Below are positions 11,208-20,273 of a stretch of 64,000 nucleotides of DNA, in pieces; the stretch's first letter is position 1, and every line of letters starts with the position of its first letter. The position numbers were made by a program, and so were the translations under genes. Under the pieces are notes generated by a model. That model made no database searches. It saw only the letters and a program-made list of their open reading frames with translations, and was not told where the DNA came from. Source of the stretch: Acidimicrobiia bacterium (GTDB lineage: Bacteria > Actinomycetota > Acidimicrobiia > Spongiisociales > UBA5794); the NCBI GenBank assembly GCA_026985095.1, contig JALSQW010000007.1:1-64000 (forward strand), written 5' to 3'.

Positions 11208-14200
11208 TTGGTCTTCCGTCAGCTGACGATCTTCGCCGTCGCCTTCTCGATCGTGGCCGCCATCGCCGCCCCATCGGCAGCCGCCATGACGACCAGCGAC
11301 AACGAGCCGGATGCGCTCCCCGCGTCCGTCGTCGCCGTCACCTGCAACGCCGGTACCGTCACCGTCGACGGCAACGCGACCGACGTCACCTGTGACGGAA
11401 CCGGCACCCTCGAACTCCGCACCGCCCCGTCGATCGACACCATCGTCCTCGACGGCCCGACGATCGGCACCCTGGACGTGCGAGCCCCCGGCTCCCTCAC
11501 CGTCACCGGAAGCGTCGAGGCCGAAACCATCCGCGTCGAAGCGGGTGACCTCCAGGTGACCGGCACGATGACGGCAGAGACGATCGCGCTCTCCAGCCCC
11601 AGCCAGCTCTCGGTCTCCGCTTCCCTCACCGCGGCCGCCTCGATCGACCTGTTCGCTGCCGTCGTCGGCATCGCCCTCCATCCGACGAGCGTCATCGACG
11701 CGCCAGTGGTCACCATCCGTGGCGGCAACGTCTCAGCCGCCGGGGCGATCCGTGGCGACACCGTCACACTCACCTCTCCCGCCTCGGGAGAGACGATCGT
11801 CACCGGCGACATCACCGCACCCGGTGGACACATCGTCATCGATGGCGGCGCCGTCGGCATCCTCGGGGCCGACGCCGACATCGGCGCCGGCGCCGTCGTC
11901 GACGCCGCCGGAGAGTTCGGCGGCGGACGGATCGCCATCGGCGACTCGGCCGCGTCGACGCTCGTCGGCGCCGACACCCTCATCACGGCAGACGCCACCT
12001 TCGAGGGTGACGGTGGCACGATCCGCATCTGGTCGGACGACACGACCACCAGCTTCGGCACGATCACCGCCCGCGGCGGACCCCGGGGAGGGAGCGGCGG
12101 GCAGGTGGAGGTGTCGGGGCGGCGCGCCTCCAACGCCTACGGCGACATCGACGTGACGGGCATCGACGGGCCCGACGGCGAGGTGCTCCTCGACCCGCTC
12201 ACCTTCATGCTCCTCCCCCAAGGGGTCCTCCTCCAGGTCACCGCGATCGACGACCTCGACGCCGTCTCGTTCAAGGCGTCGCCGTCCCCGATCCTCGACT
12301 CCGGCGCCTTCGTCGGCCAGTACTTCTGCGACCTCGTCGGCATCGCGTCGTGCGGAACGCCGACGTCGCCGAGCCTCACCGACTATCGCCTCCGCTACTG
12401 GTCGACGAACACGATCATCGGGCTGCTGACCGGTCCGCTCAACCCCTCCAAACAGCTCCGAGACCGCTTCAAGCCCCTCAGGGTCCGCGGTTCGGTCACG
12501 TTCCTCCAACCGGCGACCCTCGAGTCCTTCGAAGGCGACATCCAGCTCGAAGCCGTCTTCGGGATCACCCTGTTGCATGGCCTGATCGACGGTGACGAGC
12601 TGTACGACGCGGTCGGCATCCCCCTCGACTGGATCCCGCAGCCCTTCACCCCCGACGGCGAGCTGCAGCTCGACAACCAAGGGCCCGGCGACACGTTCTC
12701 GGCCGCGACGCCGTTCACGATCGTCAGCATCGGCGACATCACGACCGCCGGCGGCGACGTCACCTTCGACGCCGGCGTCAACATCCCCGCGGACGAGATC
12801 CAGGCTTGGATCGAGCAGATGGTGGACGAGACCGGCGAGTTCAGCCTCGCGGACCTCGCCGCCATGCGGGTCGAGGACATGATCGCTGCCGCGGTCGCCG
12901 ACGCCGCCGGCAACGACGACATCCAAGCGATGGTCGACGATCTCACCGCCATGGCGAACCTGCTGTGCGGCAACTGCGTGCCCGACCTCGTCGAACCGCT
13001 CGGCAACGTGATCGTCCCGGCCGACGGGACCAGCTACACGCTGGCGAACGTCACCGCCATCCCGCCGCTCCTCGACGCCCTCGGAGTCACCGTCCCCGCC
13101 TGGGTCGACGACCTCACCGACACCCTCGACGAGATCGACACCTATGCATCGTGGATCCCCAGCGGCACCGACCTCGTCGACGCCGCCCTCGGCGGCATCT
13201 CGATCGACGTCCTCGGCCTCCCCGGCGACGTCACCACGGTGTGCTGGGGCATCGAGAGCGGCGGCAAATGCTACAGCCTCGTCGACCCGCCGATCGCCGG
13301 TGTCCCCGGTGAGGTCACGTCGGTCTGTGTCGACTGGAACTGGCTGCCGCCATATCAATGCTTCGACTACGACGACGTCTGCAACCTCGGGCTCGGCACC
13401 TGGAGCGGAGGGGAATGCTGGACGATCCCTCCCCACGACGGCACCGAGATCGGCTACGACACCGAGTGCAACCTCGGGACCGGCTTCTGGCAGGACGGCG
13501 AGTGCTGGACGATCCCTCCCGGCACAGTGACGATCCCCGGCCTCCACGACGCCGACCCGTCGATCCCACCATCGTTCGCCTCGCTCATCTCCGAGACCCT
13601 GGCGCCGCTCATCGCCGACGGCATCGCCGACCTCATCGACAGCGCCTCGATCGCGGCCGGACTCGGGCCGGTGCCCGACTCCTTCCAGCTTCCTCCCCTC
13701 TCCCTCGCCGACCGAACCGGCGGGGCCCTCCTCTACGTCGCCGGAGACGTCGACGCCCGCTCCGGCACCGTCACCCTGTCCAACGCCTCGACCGGACTCA
13801 TCGCGATCGCCGACACCATCTCCGGCGACCGGATCGTCGTCGATGGGCCCGACGCGGCGCTGCGGAACGCCCGGTACGACCTGGGAACCGTCCTGTCCCT
13901 GGCCGGCGTCGATCAGGATCTCGTCGGCGACACGGGCTCCGCCGTCCTCCAGGCCGACGAGATCGTCATCGCGACCGGCGACGGGATCGGCACCGACGCC
14001 GCGCCCATCACGCTGCGCCCGACCGGTACCGACCTCGACCTGACCGTCTTCGACACCGGCGACGGGATCCGGCTCCGCTTCGACCGGAACGGCACCGTCG
14101 CCGGCACGATCGACGGCGCCGCAACCGCCCGGATCGAGATCGACGCCGACACCGACCTGGGCGCCATCGACGCGGACCTCCCCTCCGACCAGAACCTCGA

Positions 14201-16901
14201 CGTCCGGCTCGACGGCACCGTCACCCTCCCCGGCACCATCTCCGCCGCCGCCGTCAACGTCACGGGCGACGCCGGTGACGACACCGCCCGGACCGGCCTC
14301 TACCCGACCGTGCCCGTCGACATCGACGGTGGTGCCGGCACCGATACCCTGGCTCTCCAGCTCGGTGACGTGACCCCCGTGCAGGACACCTACGGCAGCC
14401 TGCTCGTCGACGGGACCGCCGGGCTGACCTACCGCGACATCGAGTGGATCACCGGCCTGGCCCCCACGGTGCTGACGCCCGTCGCCCCCGTGACGGTCCC
14501 CGAAGGAAGCGAATGGCCGCTCCTCGCCCGCTGGATCGACTGGGGCGCCGCGTCGTGGACCGTCGCCGCCGACTGGGGCGACGGCACCGACCAGGCCGTC
14601 GTGCGGGATCGCTCCGCATCCGAAGCCGACACCCGCATCGTCGAAACCACCGTCACCCGGACCTTCACGGACGACGGCGTCCGCACCGTGGCGCTGGCCG
14701 TGACCGACAACCAAGACGGGATAGGCGCGTCCACGACCCTGCACGTGGAGGTGACCAACGTCGCGCCGACGGTGAGCGCGCCCGACGCCCAGCGCATCGC
14801 CGAAGGCGACGCCGCCCAGGTCGCGGCGACGTTCACCGACCCCGGTGGCGACGACACCCACACGGCCGCCATCGACTGGGGCGACGGCACGTCGACCGAT
14901 CCGACCGTGCTCGAGACCACCGGAGCCACCGACGGCTCGGTGACCGGAACCCACGTCTACGCCGACGATGGCACCTACACCGTCCAGATCTGCGTCACCG
15001 ACGACGACGGCGCCACCGGATGCGACACGACGACGATCGACGTGACCAACCGAGTTCCGACCGTCGACGCCGGCGGCGACCGGTCCCTCGCCGAAGGTGA
15101 CCTGTGGTCCCTCGATCCGGCCGTGTTCCACGACGCCGGCACCGCCGACACCCATGTGGCATCGGTCGACTGGGGCGACGGCACCATCGATGCCGCCACC
15201 GTCACCGAAGCTCCCTTCGGGCCGCCTGGTGACGTGGTCGGCGCCGGCGGAGCCGTCGACGCCGGCCACGTCTACGCCGACGATGGCACCTACGGGGTCC
15301 AGGTCTGCGTCACCGACGACGACGGTGCCGGAAGCTGCGACACGCTCGAAGCCCAGGTCGCCAACGTCCTGCCCGTCGTCGGCGTACCGTCGGGCAGCGG
15401 CGACGAAGGCGCCGTCGTCGGGTTCGACGCCGCCATCCGCGACGCAGGCATCGCCGACGTCCTCACCGGCACCGTGGACTGGGGCGACGGCACGCCCCCC
15501 GTCGACGCCGAGCTCAGCGCAGGAACCGCACCGGGGAACTGGACGCCCACCGCGACACACGTCTACGCGGACGACGGCACGTACACGATCACGCTGTGCG
15601 TCACCGACGACGACGCTCCCGACGTTCCGGTCTGCACCGCCGGATCCGCGACCATCGACAACGTCGCACCCGCCCTCGAGCCGGTCCAGCCGGTGACCGG
15701 CGTCGAAGGGCATCCGGTGACCGCCACCGTGCCGTTCACCGACCCCGGCTCCGGTGATACGTTCACCGCCACCGTCGACTGGGGCGACGGCACAACCGCC
15801 GAGCTGGCCGACGCCACCATCGACGACGGAACCGGATCGGTGGCCCTCCCCGCCCACGTCTTCGTCGAGAACGGGACGTACACCGCGACCGTCTGCGTCC
15901 AAGACGACGACGGCGCCGAAGCATGCGTCGGCGTGGCGTTCGAGATCGCCAACGCCGTTCCCATCGTGTCGGTTCGGCCGGCGGCAGGCGTCGAAGGCGC
16001 CTCGACCGTCCTCGCCGGGGTCACGTCCGACGACGGCGCCGACGATCACCTCGTCGTCACCGTCGACTGGGGCGACGGGGCGGTCGACCGCTTCGACGTC
16101 CCCGGCCACGGCGGCCGCCGCATCGGACCCGAGCACATCTACGCCGACGATGGCACGTACCCGATCGAGGTCTGCGTGGTCGACGACGACACAGACGCGA
16201 CCTGCGCGACGACCGACGCCACCATCGCCAACGCCGAGCCACAGGTCCAGATCGGCCGGCCCGGTAGCGTCGTCGAAGGGGACGAGACGACGATCCGGAT
16301 CCTCATCGACGACCAGGGTCCGGTCGACGTGCACACGGTGACCGTCCACTGGGGCGACGGTACCGCCGACGTCCTCCCGGGCGACGCGGGTGACGCCGTC
16401 GCTGCGGTCCACCGCTACCGGGCTCCGGGAAGGGCGACCGTCGTCGTGTGCGTCGACGACGGCGACGACACCGTCTGTCGCACCTTCGACCTCGACGTGG
16501 ACAATGCACCGGTGGTCGTCGAGACGGGGCCGTTCAGCGTCGGTACCGCAGGTTCGGTGTCGATGCTCGAAGCGTTCAGCGTCCTCGACGGCGGCCTTCC
16601 GACCGACGTCACGGTCGACTGGGGCGATGGAACACCCGCAGAGACCCTCGCCGCAGGCGCCACCCCCGCTCACGTGTTCGACGACCCAGGACGCTACGAG
16701 GTCGAGGTCTGCGCCTCCGACGACGACGGTACCCCGGCGTGCGAGACGACCGTGGTGGAGATCGCTCCTCAGATCGTCACGTCGGGAGTCGAGATCCCGG
16801 GCGACGACAGCCTTGCCCCGACCTGGATGTGGCTCCTCGTCCTGGTCGCCTCGCTGCTGGGTGCCGGCATCGCCGCCCTCCGCCTCCGCAACGGCGACTG
16901 A
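11208..16901 (+). CDS. Giant surface protein: FHA-like beta-helix, eight PKD domains, C-terminal anchor
   Basis: A 1,897-residue exported protein, probably an adhesin or matrix protein. The TTG start at 11208 follows GGGAGGGGAA and yields a signal peptide (FAVAFSIVAAIAAPSAAA); an in-frame GTG at 11193 is an alternative. Residues ~30-320 are short repeated strands (GxLxVTGxVxA) ending in GPDGEVLLDP, much like filamentous-haemagglutinin beta-helices. A Cys-rich section at ~680-775 has tandem CNLGxGxW...GECWTIPP repeats. A second beta-helix stretch covers ~840-1060. Eight PKD-type domains (xWGDGT, ADDGTYT) run from ~1090 to 1850. The end has one transmembrane helix (MWLLVLVASLLGAGIAAL) and a short basic tail, so it is membrane-tethered. 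It interrupts the purine-type gene set around it. Confidence 0.85.
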   Translation: MVFRQLTIFAVAFSIVAAIAAPSAAAMTTSDNEPDALPASVVAVTCNAGTVTVDGNATDVTCDGTGTLELRTAPSIDTIVLDGPTIGTLDVRAPGSLTVTGSVEAETIRVEAGDLQVTGTMTAETIALSSPSQLSVSASLTAAASIDLFAAVVGIALHPTSVIDAPVVTIRGGNVSAAGAIRGDTVTLTSPASGETIVTGDITAPGGHIVIDGGAVGILGADADIGAGAVVDAAGEFGGGRIAIGDSAASTLVGADTLITADATFEGDGGTIRIWSDDTTTSFGTITARGGPRGGSGGQVEVSGRRASNAYGDIDVTGIDGPDGEVLLDPLTFMLLPQGVLLQVTAIDDLDAVSFKASPSPILDSGAFVGQYFCDLVGIASCGTPTSPSLTDYRLRYWSTNTIIGLLTGPLNPSKQLRDRFKPLRVRGSVTFLQPATLESFEGDIQLEAVFGITLLHGLIDGDELYDAVGIPLDWIPQPFTPDGELQLDNQGPGDTFSAATPFTIVSIGDITTAGGDVTFDAGVNIPADEIQAWIEQMVDETGEFSLADLAAMRVEDMIAAAVADAAGNDDIQAMVDDLTAMANLLCGNCVPDLVEPLGNVIVPADGTSYTLANVTAIPPLLDALGVTVPAWVDDLTDTLDEIDTYASWIPSGTDLVDAALGGISIDVLGLPGDVTTVCWGIESGGKCYSLVDPPIAGVPGEVTSVCVDWNWLPPYQCFDYDDVCNLGLGTWSGGECWTIPPHDGTEIGYDTECNLGTGFWQDGECWTIPPGTVTIPGLHDADPSIPPSFASLISETLAPLIADGIADLIDSASIAAGLGPVPDSFQLPPLSLADRTGGALLYVAGDVDARSGTVTLSNASTGLIAIADTISGDRIVVDGPDAALRNARYDLGTVLSLAGVDQDLVGDTGSAVLQADEIVIATGDGIGTDAAPITLRPTGTDLDLTVFDTGDGIRLRFDRNGTVAGTIDGAATARIEIDADTDLGAIDADLPSDQNLDVRLDGTVTLPGTISAAAVNVTGDAGDDTARTGLYPTVPVDIDGGAGTDTLALQLGDVTPVQDTYGSLLVDGTAGLTYRDIEWITGLAPTVLTPVAPVTVPEGSEWPLLARWIDWGAASWTVAADWGDGTDQAVVRDRSASEADTRIVETTVTRTFTDDGVRTVALAVTDNQDGIGASTTLHVEVTNVAPTVSAPDAQRIAEGDAAQVAATFTDPGGDDTHTAAIDWGDGTSTDPTVLETTGATDGSVTGTHVYADDGTYTVQICVTDDDGATGCDTTTIDVTNRVPTVDAGGDRSLAEGDLWSLDPAVFHDAGTADTHVASVDWGDGTIDAATVTEAPFGPPGDVVGAGGAVDAGHVYADDGTYGVQVCVTDDDGAGSCDTLEAQVANVLPVVGVPSGSGDEGAVVGFDAAIRDAGIADVLTGTVDWGDGTPPVDAELSAGTAPGNWTPTATHVYADDGTYTITLCVTDDDAPDVPVCTAGSATIDNVAPALEPVQPVTGVEGHPVTATVPFTDPGSGDTFTATVDWGDGTTAELADATIDDGTGSVALPAHVFVENGTYTATVCVQDDDGAEACVGVAFEIANAVPIVSVRPAAGVEGASTVLAGVTSDDGADDHLVVTVDWGDGAVDRFDVPGHGGRRIGPEHIYADDGTYPIEVCVVDDDTDATCATTDATIANAEPQVQIGRPGSVVEGDETTIRILIDDQGPVDVHTVTVHWGDGTADVLPGDAGDAVAAVHRYRAPGRATVVVCVDDGDDTVCRTFDLDVDNAPVVVETGPFSVGTAGSVSMLEAFSVLDGGLPTDVTVDWGDGTPAETLAAGATPAHVFDDPGRYEVEVCASDDDGTPACETTVVEIAPQIVTSGVEIPGDDSLAPTWMWLLVLVASLLGAGIAALRLRNGD
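14470..16770 (+). repeat. Eight tandem PKD-domain coding repeats
   Basis: Eight copies of about 280-300 bp, each encoding a xWGDG motif, with recurring nucleotide blocks such as gtctacgccgacgatggcac. These in-gene duplications could expand or contract by recombination. Confidence 0.8.
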
Positions 16902-17058
16902 TCGCTCGGCTTGCACCCTGGCCGGTCCCGGCTGCATGCTCGGCCGTCTGAGCGGGCGAGAAGGGAACGAGTTCGACCGACGCGGGAGCCGCAGACCGAC
17001 GCGCCACGCTGCTCGCTGCCTTGATCCCGGTCGCCGCCGTCGGGTTCTCCATCGGAGG

Positions 17059-17469
17059 GGACTCTTCGACGACCGTGCGATCGAGGAGCATTGCCGCCGG
17101 CTCGTCGATCAGTACCAGGTGAAGACACCGGCGCTGGACACTCCCGTCGAGAGCCTGTCGGGCGGCAACATCCAGAAGCTCATCGTCGCTCGCGAGCTTT
17201 CCGCCCGACCCAACGTGCTGGTGGCATCCCAGCCGACCCGCGGCGTCGACATCGGAGCCGCCGAGTACATCCACGCTCAGCTCGTAGCCGAGCGTGACCG
17301 TGGCACGGCGGTGGTGGTGATCTCGGAGGATCTCGATGAGGTGCTGGCGCTGGCCGACCGCATCGCGGTCATCTACGAGGGGCGGATCGTCGACATCGTC
17401 GAGCGGGCCCGCGCCGGCCGCGAAGCCCTCGGCCTGATGATGGCCGGCCACCACCCCGCCCAGCGATGA
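17059..17469 (+). pseudogene. C-terminal remnant of purine-nucleoside-type ABC transporter ATPase
   Basis: Homology to ABC ATPases begins abruptly at GLFDDRAIEE and runs to the normal C-terminus: signature LSGGNIQKL, Walker B region [11 protein letters not shown], switch VVISEDLDEVLALADRI and ending LGLMMAGH. QPTRGVD, SEDLDE and the final LMMAG are typical of ATPases paired with BMP-family nucleoside-binding lipoproteins. The first domain and the Walker A of the second are missing, so it cannot work as a transporter motor. An ATG at 16936 in the same frame could give a chimeric 177-residue product. The stop overlaps the ATG of the ssnA-like gene (ATGA), a relic of the operon. No permease or binding protein remains nearby. 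Confidence 0.75.
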
Positions 17470-18506
17470 GTTCGCGCGAGTATGGGGGGATGACTGCGAC
17501 GACGCCCGGGCTCGTGTGTTCCCACCATCACCTCTACTCGGCGCTCGCCAGAGGCATGCCGGCTCCGCCCGAGACCCCCACCTGTTTCCGCGAGATCCTC
17601 GAGCAGGTGTGGTGGCGGCTGGATGCCGCCCTCGACATGGAGATGATCCGATGGTCGGCGATGCTCGGTGCCCTCGAAGCCCTCGAGCACGGCACCACCG
17701 CCATCATCGACCACCACGCATCACCCAACGCCATCGAAGGCTCCCTCGACGTCATCGCCGCAGCCTGCGCCCAGGTCGGGATCCGGGTCGCCTGCGCCTA
17801 CGAGGTCACGGACCGCAACGGTCCCGATGGTGCCCGTCGAGGGCTCGCAGAGAACGAGCGCTTCCTCCGTTCCGGTGGACGCGGCTGGGTCGGAGCGCAC
17901 GCCTGTTTCACGCTGTCGGACGAGACCCTCGACGCGGTCGTGGGTCTCTCCGAGGACCTCGGCACGGGGGTCCACATCCACGTCGCCGAGGGCCCCGAGG
18001 ACATCGATGCGGGCCGGCGACTCGAAGGCCGGACCCGAGACTCGTGGCTCCTCGCGCACGGCGTCCACCTCGACCGCCACCTCGACGGCACGATCCTGCA
18101 CAACCCCGAATCGAACATGAACAACGCGGTCGGGTACGCCCGCCCGATTCGCTTCGCCAACCCGGTGGCGCTCGGCACCGACGGCATCGGCGGCGACATG
18201 CTGACCAGCTTCCGGGCCGCCTATCTGCGCATGCGCGAGGACGACGTCACCGCCTCACCTGAGACCGCCTGGGGGTGGCTCGGAACCGGGTGGGATCTGT
18301 TCCCCGAAGCACGCGACGACGTGGTCACCTGGTCCTACGACCCGATCGACCCGTGGCATCTCGCCTTCACCCCGGGAGTGCGGCCGCTTCGGGTCGTCGT
18401 CGACGGGACGGTCGTCCTCGACGACAACGGCCCCACGTTGGTCGATGCCGCCGAGATCCGCGCCAAGGCCGCCGAGCAAGCTCGGCGTCTCCACGCGAGA
18501 CTGTGA
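17466..18506 (+). CDS. ssnA: SsnA-like amidohydrolase, short form
   Basis: A 346-residue metal-dependent hydrolase of the amidohydrolase superfamily, closest to SsnA, which is linked to anaerobic purine breakdown in enteric and gut bacteria. Visible family features: first metal motif PGLVCSHHHLYSALARG, WWRLDAALD, TTAIIDHHASPNAIEGSLD, GAHACFTLSD, IHVAEG, NPESNMNNAVGYA and the metal aspartate in LGTDGIGGDM. SsnA proteins start with about 60 residues of beta-sandwich before the first HxH motif; here the motif lies within the first 27 residues, and the C-terminal part is also compact. It is either a natural minimal form or a truncated gene. ATG 17466 overlaps the upstream stop; ATG 17490 is an alternative. 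It runs into ygfK with overlapping stop/start. Confidence 0.75.
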   Translation: MSSREYGGMTATTPGLVCSHHHLYSALARGMPAPPETPTCFREILEQVWWRLDAALDMEMIRWSAMLGALEALEHGTTAIIDHHASPNAIEGSLDVIAAACAQVGIRVACAYEVTDRNGPDGARRGLAENERFLRSGGRGWVGAHACFTLSDETLDAVVGLSEDLGTGVHIHVAEGPEDIDAGRRLEGRTRDSWLLAHGVHLDRHLDGTILHNPESNMNNAVGYARPIRFANPVALGTDGIGGDMLTSFRAAYLRMREDDVTASPETAWGWLGTGWDLFPEARDDVVTWSYDPIDPWHLAFTPGVRPLRVVVDGTVVLDDNGPTLVDAAEIRAKAAEQARRLHARL

Positions 18507-18508
18507 CC

Positions 18509-20266
18509 ATGCCCGACGTCCCTCCGCTCACCCCGCTGCCACTCGATCTGCTCACGCGTCGCATCGACGAGGAGTGGCGAACCCGGAAACGGATCTTCGA
18601 TCTTCCCACCGCCCGGATCTGGCGTCCCGACGACGACGTCGACCTCGGTTTCGAGTTCCTGGGTCGCCCCGCGGCGACTCCTCTCGGGCCGGCGGCGGGT
18701 CCCCACACCCAGATGGCCCAGAACATCGTCCTCGCCTGGCTCGCCGGCGCACGGCTGTTCGAGCTCAAGACCGTGCAGGTGCTCGACGAGCTGGACATCG
18801 CTCGGCCGTGCATCGACATGGAGACGATCGGCTACAACATCGAGTGGAGCCAGGAGCTGCGCGTCCCCCAGTCGCTGGAGGAGTACGTCAAGGCGTGGAT
18901 GATCATCGAGATGCTTCGCCGCTGGGAACCGCTGGCCGATCATCTCGGTGACGATCCGGGACCGCACGTGTTCGACATGTCGGTGGGTTACGACCTCGCT
19001 GGGATCTCCGGCGACAAGGTCACCGGCTTCATCGAGTCGATGATGGACGCCTCCGCCGAGATCGACCGGCTCCGTCCGCTCATCGCCGAGCCGTTCCGGA
19101 GGTTCGCCGATCTCGACTTCCCGAGCCGGATCGCCGACACCGTGACGCTGTCGACGTTCCACGGCTGCCCCCCCGACGAGATCGACGCGATCACCCGCCA
19201 TCTCATGGACCGCCACGGGCTCGACGTGATCGTCAAGCTCAACCCGACCTTGCTGGGCTTCGCCCAGGTCGACGCGATCGTCCACGACGTGCTCGGCTAC
19301 GACGAGGTCAAGCTCGTCGAAGACGCCTTCGATGCCGACCTCCAGATGGACCGTGCCATCGAGCTCATCGGCGACCTTCGCGAGCACGCCGCCGCCACGG
19401 GGCGGCGTTTCGGGATCAAGCTCACCAACACCCTGGTGGTGGCCAACCACAAGGGGTTCCTCCCCGACGACCCGATGTACCTGTCGGGCCCGCCACTGCA
19501 TGTCATCTCTTCCACGCTGTTGGGTGAGCTGGCGCGGCGACTTCCGTCGGTGCTGATGATCCCGGGCCACGACGGCGACGTTCAGGTCAGCTTCTCGGCC
19601 GGGGTGACCAGGGACAACGTCGCCGACACGCTGGCGATGGGGGTGGCGCCGGCGACGATGTCGACCGACCTCCTGAAGCCCGGCGGGTACGGCAGGATCA
19701 AACCGATGCTGGCCGCGCTCGCTCGAGAGATGCGCGATGCGGGCGTCTCGGACCTGGCCGGATGGCAGGAACACCGGCGGAGACTCGCCGTCGAGCAGGG
19801 TCGGCACGATGAGATCGACCGGCACGTCTCCGCGATGCTGCACGGCGAAGAACGGGACCGGTACGCCGAGGAAGGAACGTCGAAGCGACCCCGTCGGGTC
19901 GAGCATTCGCTCCAGATGTGGGGGTGCGTCGCGTGCAACCTGTGCGTGACGGTCTGCCCGAACGACGCGGTCTTGAAGGTCCCGACGCCCGAAGGGGCCG
20001 CGATCGAGGGACGTTGGCAGTACCTGGTCTTCGGTGAGCTGTGCAACGAATGCGGGAACTGCATGGTGTTCTGCCCCGAAGACGGCGATCCGGCCATGAT
20101 CAAGCCGCGCCTATTCTTCGACCGGGAGCGCTTCGAAGCGGCCGACGGTCAACGGTTCCTGATCGACGTCGACCCGACGGTGCGGGTGACCGCGGCACCG
20201 GGATGGGAGCCCGAGCTGCCGGCCCTGACCCAAGTGGCGGTCGGCTCCGACGGCCTTCCTTTCTGA
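18509..20266 (+). CDS. ygfK: YgfK-like iron-sulfur oxidoreductase, lacking central NAD(P)H domain
   Basis: A 585-residue protein matching the N-terminal dihydropyrimidine/dihydroorotate-dehydrogenase-like part of YgfK (ATPLGPAAGPHTQMAQNIV, ELKTVQVLD, STFHGCPPDEIDAI, VKLNPTLLGFA, STDLLKPGGYGRI) followed directly by the C-terminal ferredoxin part (CVACNLCVTVCP ~472, CNECGNCMVFCP ~511). Full-length YgfK (about 1,030 residues in E. coli) has a glutamate-synthase-like FAD/NADPH module between these; it is absent here. Electrons would therefore have to come from ferredoxin or a separate protein (inference). YgfK is annotated as a putative selenate reductase subunit and is associated with anaerobic purine degradation. 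GTG 18503, overlapping the ssnA stop, is an alternative start. Confidence 0.85.
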   Translation: MPDVPPLTPLPLDLLTRRIDEEWRTRKRIFDLPTARIWRPDDDVDLGFEFLGRPAATPLGPAAGPHTQMAQNIVLAWLAGARLFELKTVQVLDELDIARPCIDMETIGYNIEWSQELRVPQSLEEYVKAWMIIEMLRRWEPLADHLGDDPGPHVFDMSVGYDLAGISGDKVTGFIESMMDASAEIDRLRPLIAEPFRRFADLDFPSRIADTVTLSTFHGCPPDEIDAITRHLMDRHGLDVIVKLNPTLLGFAQVDAIVHDVLGYDEVKLVEDAFDADLQMDRAIELIGDLREHAAATGRRFGIKLTNTLVVANHKGFLPDDPMYLSGPPLHVISSTLLGELARRLPSVLMIPGHDGDVQVSFSAGVTRDNVADTLAMGVAPATMSTDLLKPGGYGRIKPMLAALAREMRDAGVSDLAGWQEHRRRLAVEQGRHDEIDRHVSAMLHGEERDRYAEEGTSKRPRRVEHSLQMWGCVACNLCVTVCPNDAVLKVPTPEGAAIEGRWQYLVFGELCNECGNCMVFCPEDGDPAMIKPRLFFDRERFEAADGQRFLIDVDPTVRVTAAPGWEPELPALTQVAVGSDGLPF

Positions 20267-20270
20267 AGGC
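20253..20270. terminator. Short hairpin between convergent ygfK and fur-type genes
   Basis: GCCTTC and GAAGGC with a 6-nt pyrimidine loop spanning the ygfK stop. Could terminate both convergent transcripts; the stem is short. Confidence 0.35.
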
Positions 20271-20273
20271 TCC

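Noticed and set aside
14470-16770. Regular repeats considered as CRISPR or satellite DNA
   Set aside because: The period is about 290 bp, the repeats stay in frame and encode PKD domains.
11733-16937. 1,734-residue minus-strand ORF opposite the giant surface protein
   Set aside because: Gly/Val/Asp/Arg-rich with no domains; the plus strand has signal peptide, PKD motifs and anchor. It is a GC-driven shadow.
16984-17058. Hydrophobic stretch RRATLLAALIPVAAVGFSI before the ATPase remnant, as a permease fragment
   Set aside because: Short, in a different frame, with no start codon, and the order would be unusual for such operons. Not enough to call.
16936-17469. Chimeric 177-residue ORF as an intact gene
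   Set aside because: Only the part from 17059 matches ABC ATPases; Walker A is missing and the N-terminal piece is Arg-rich noise. Listed as pseudogene.
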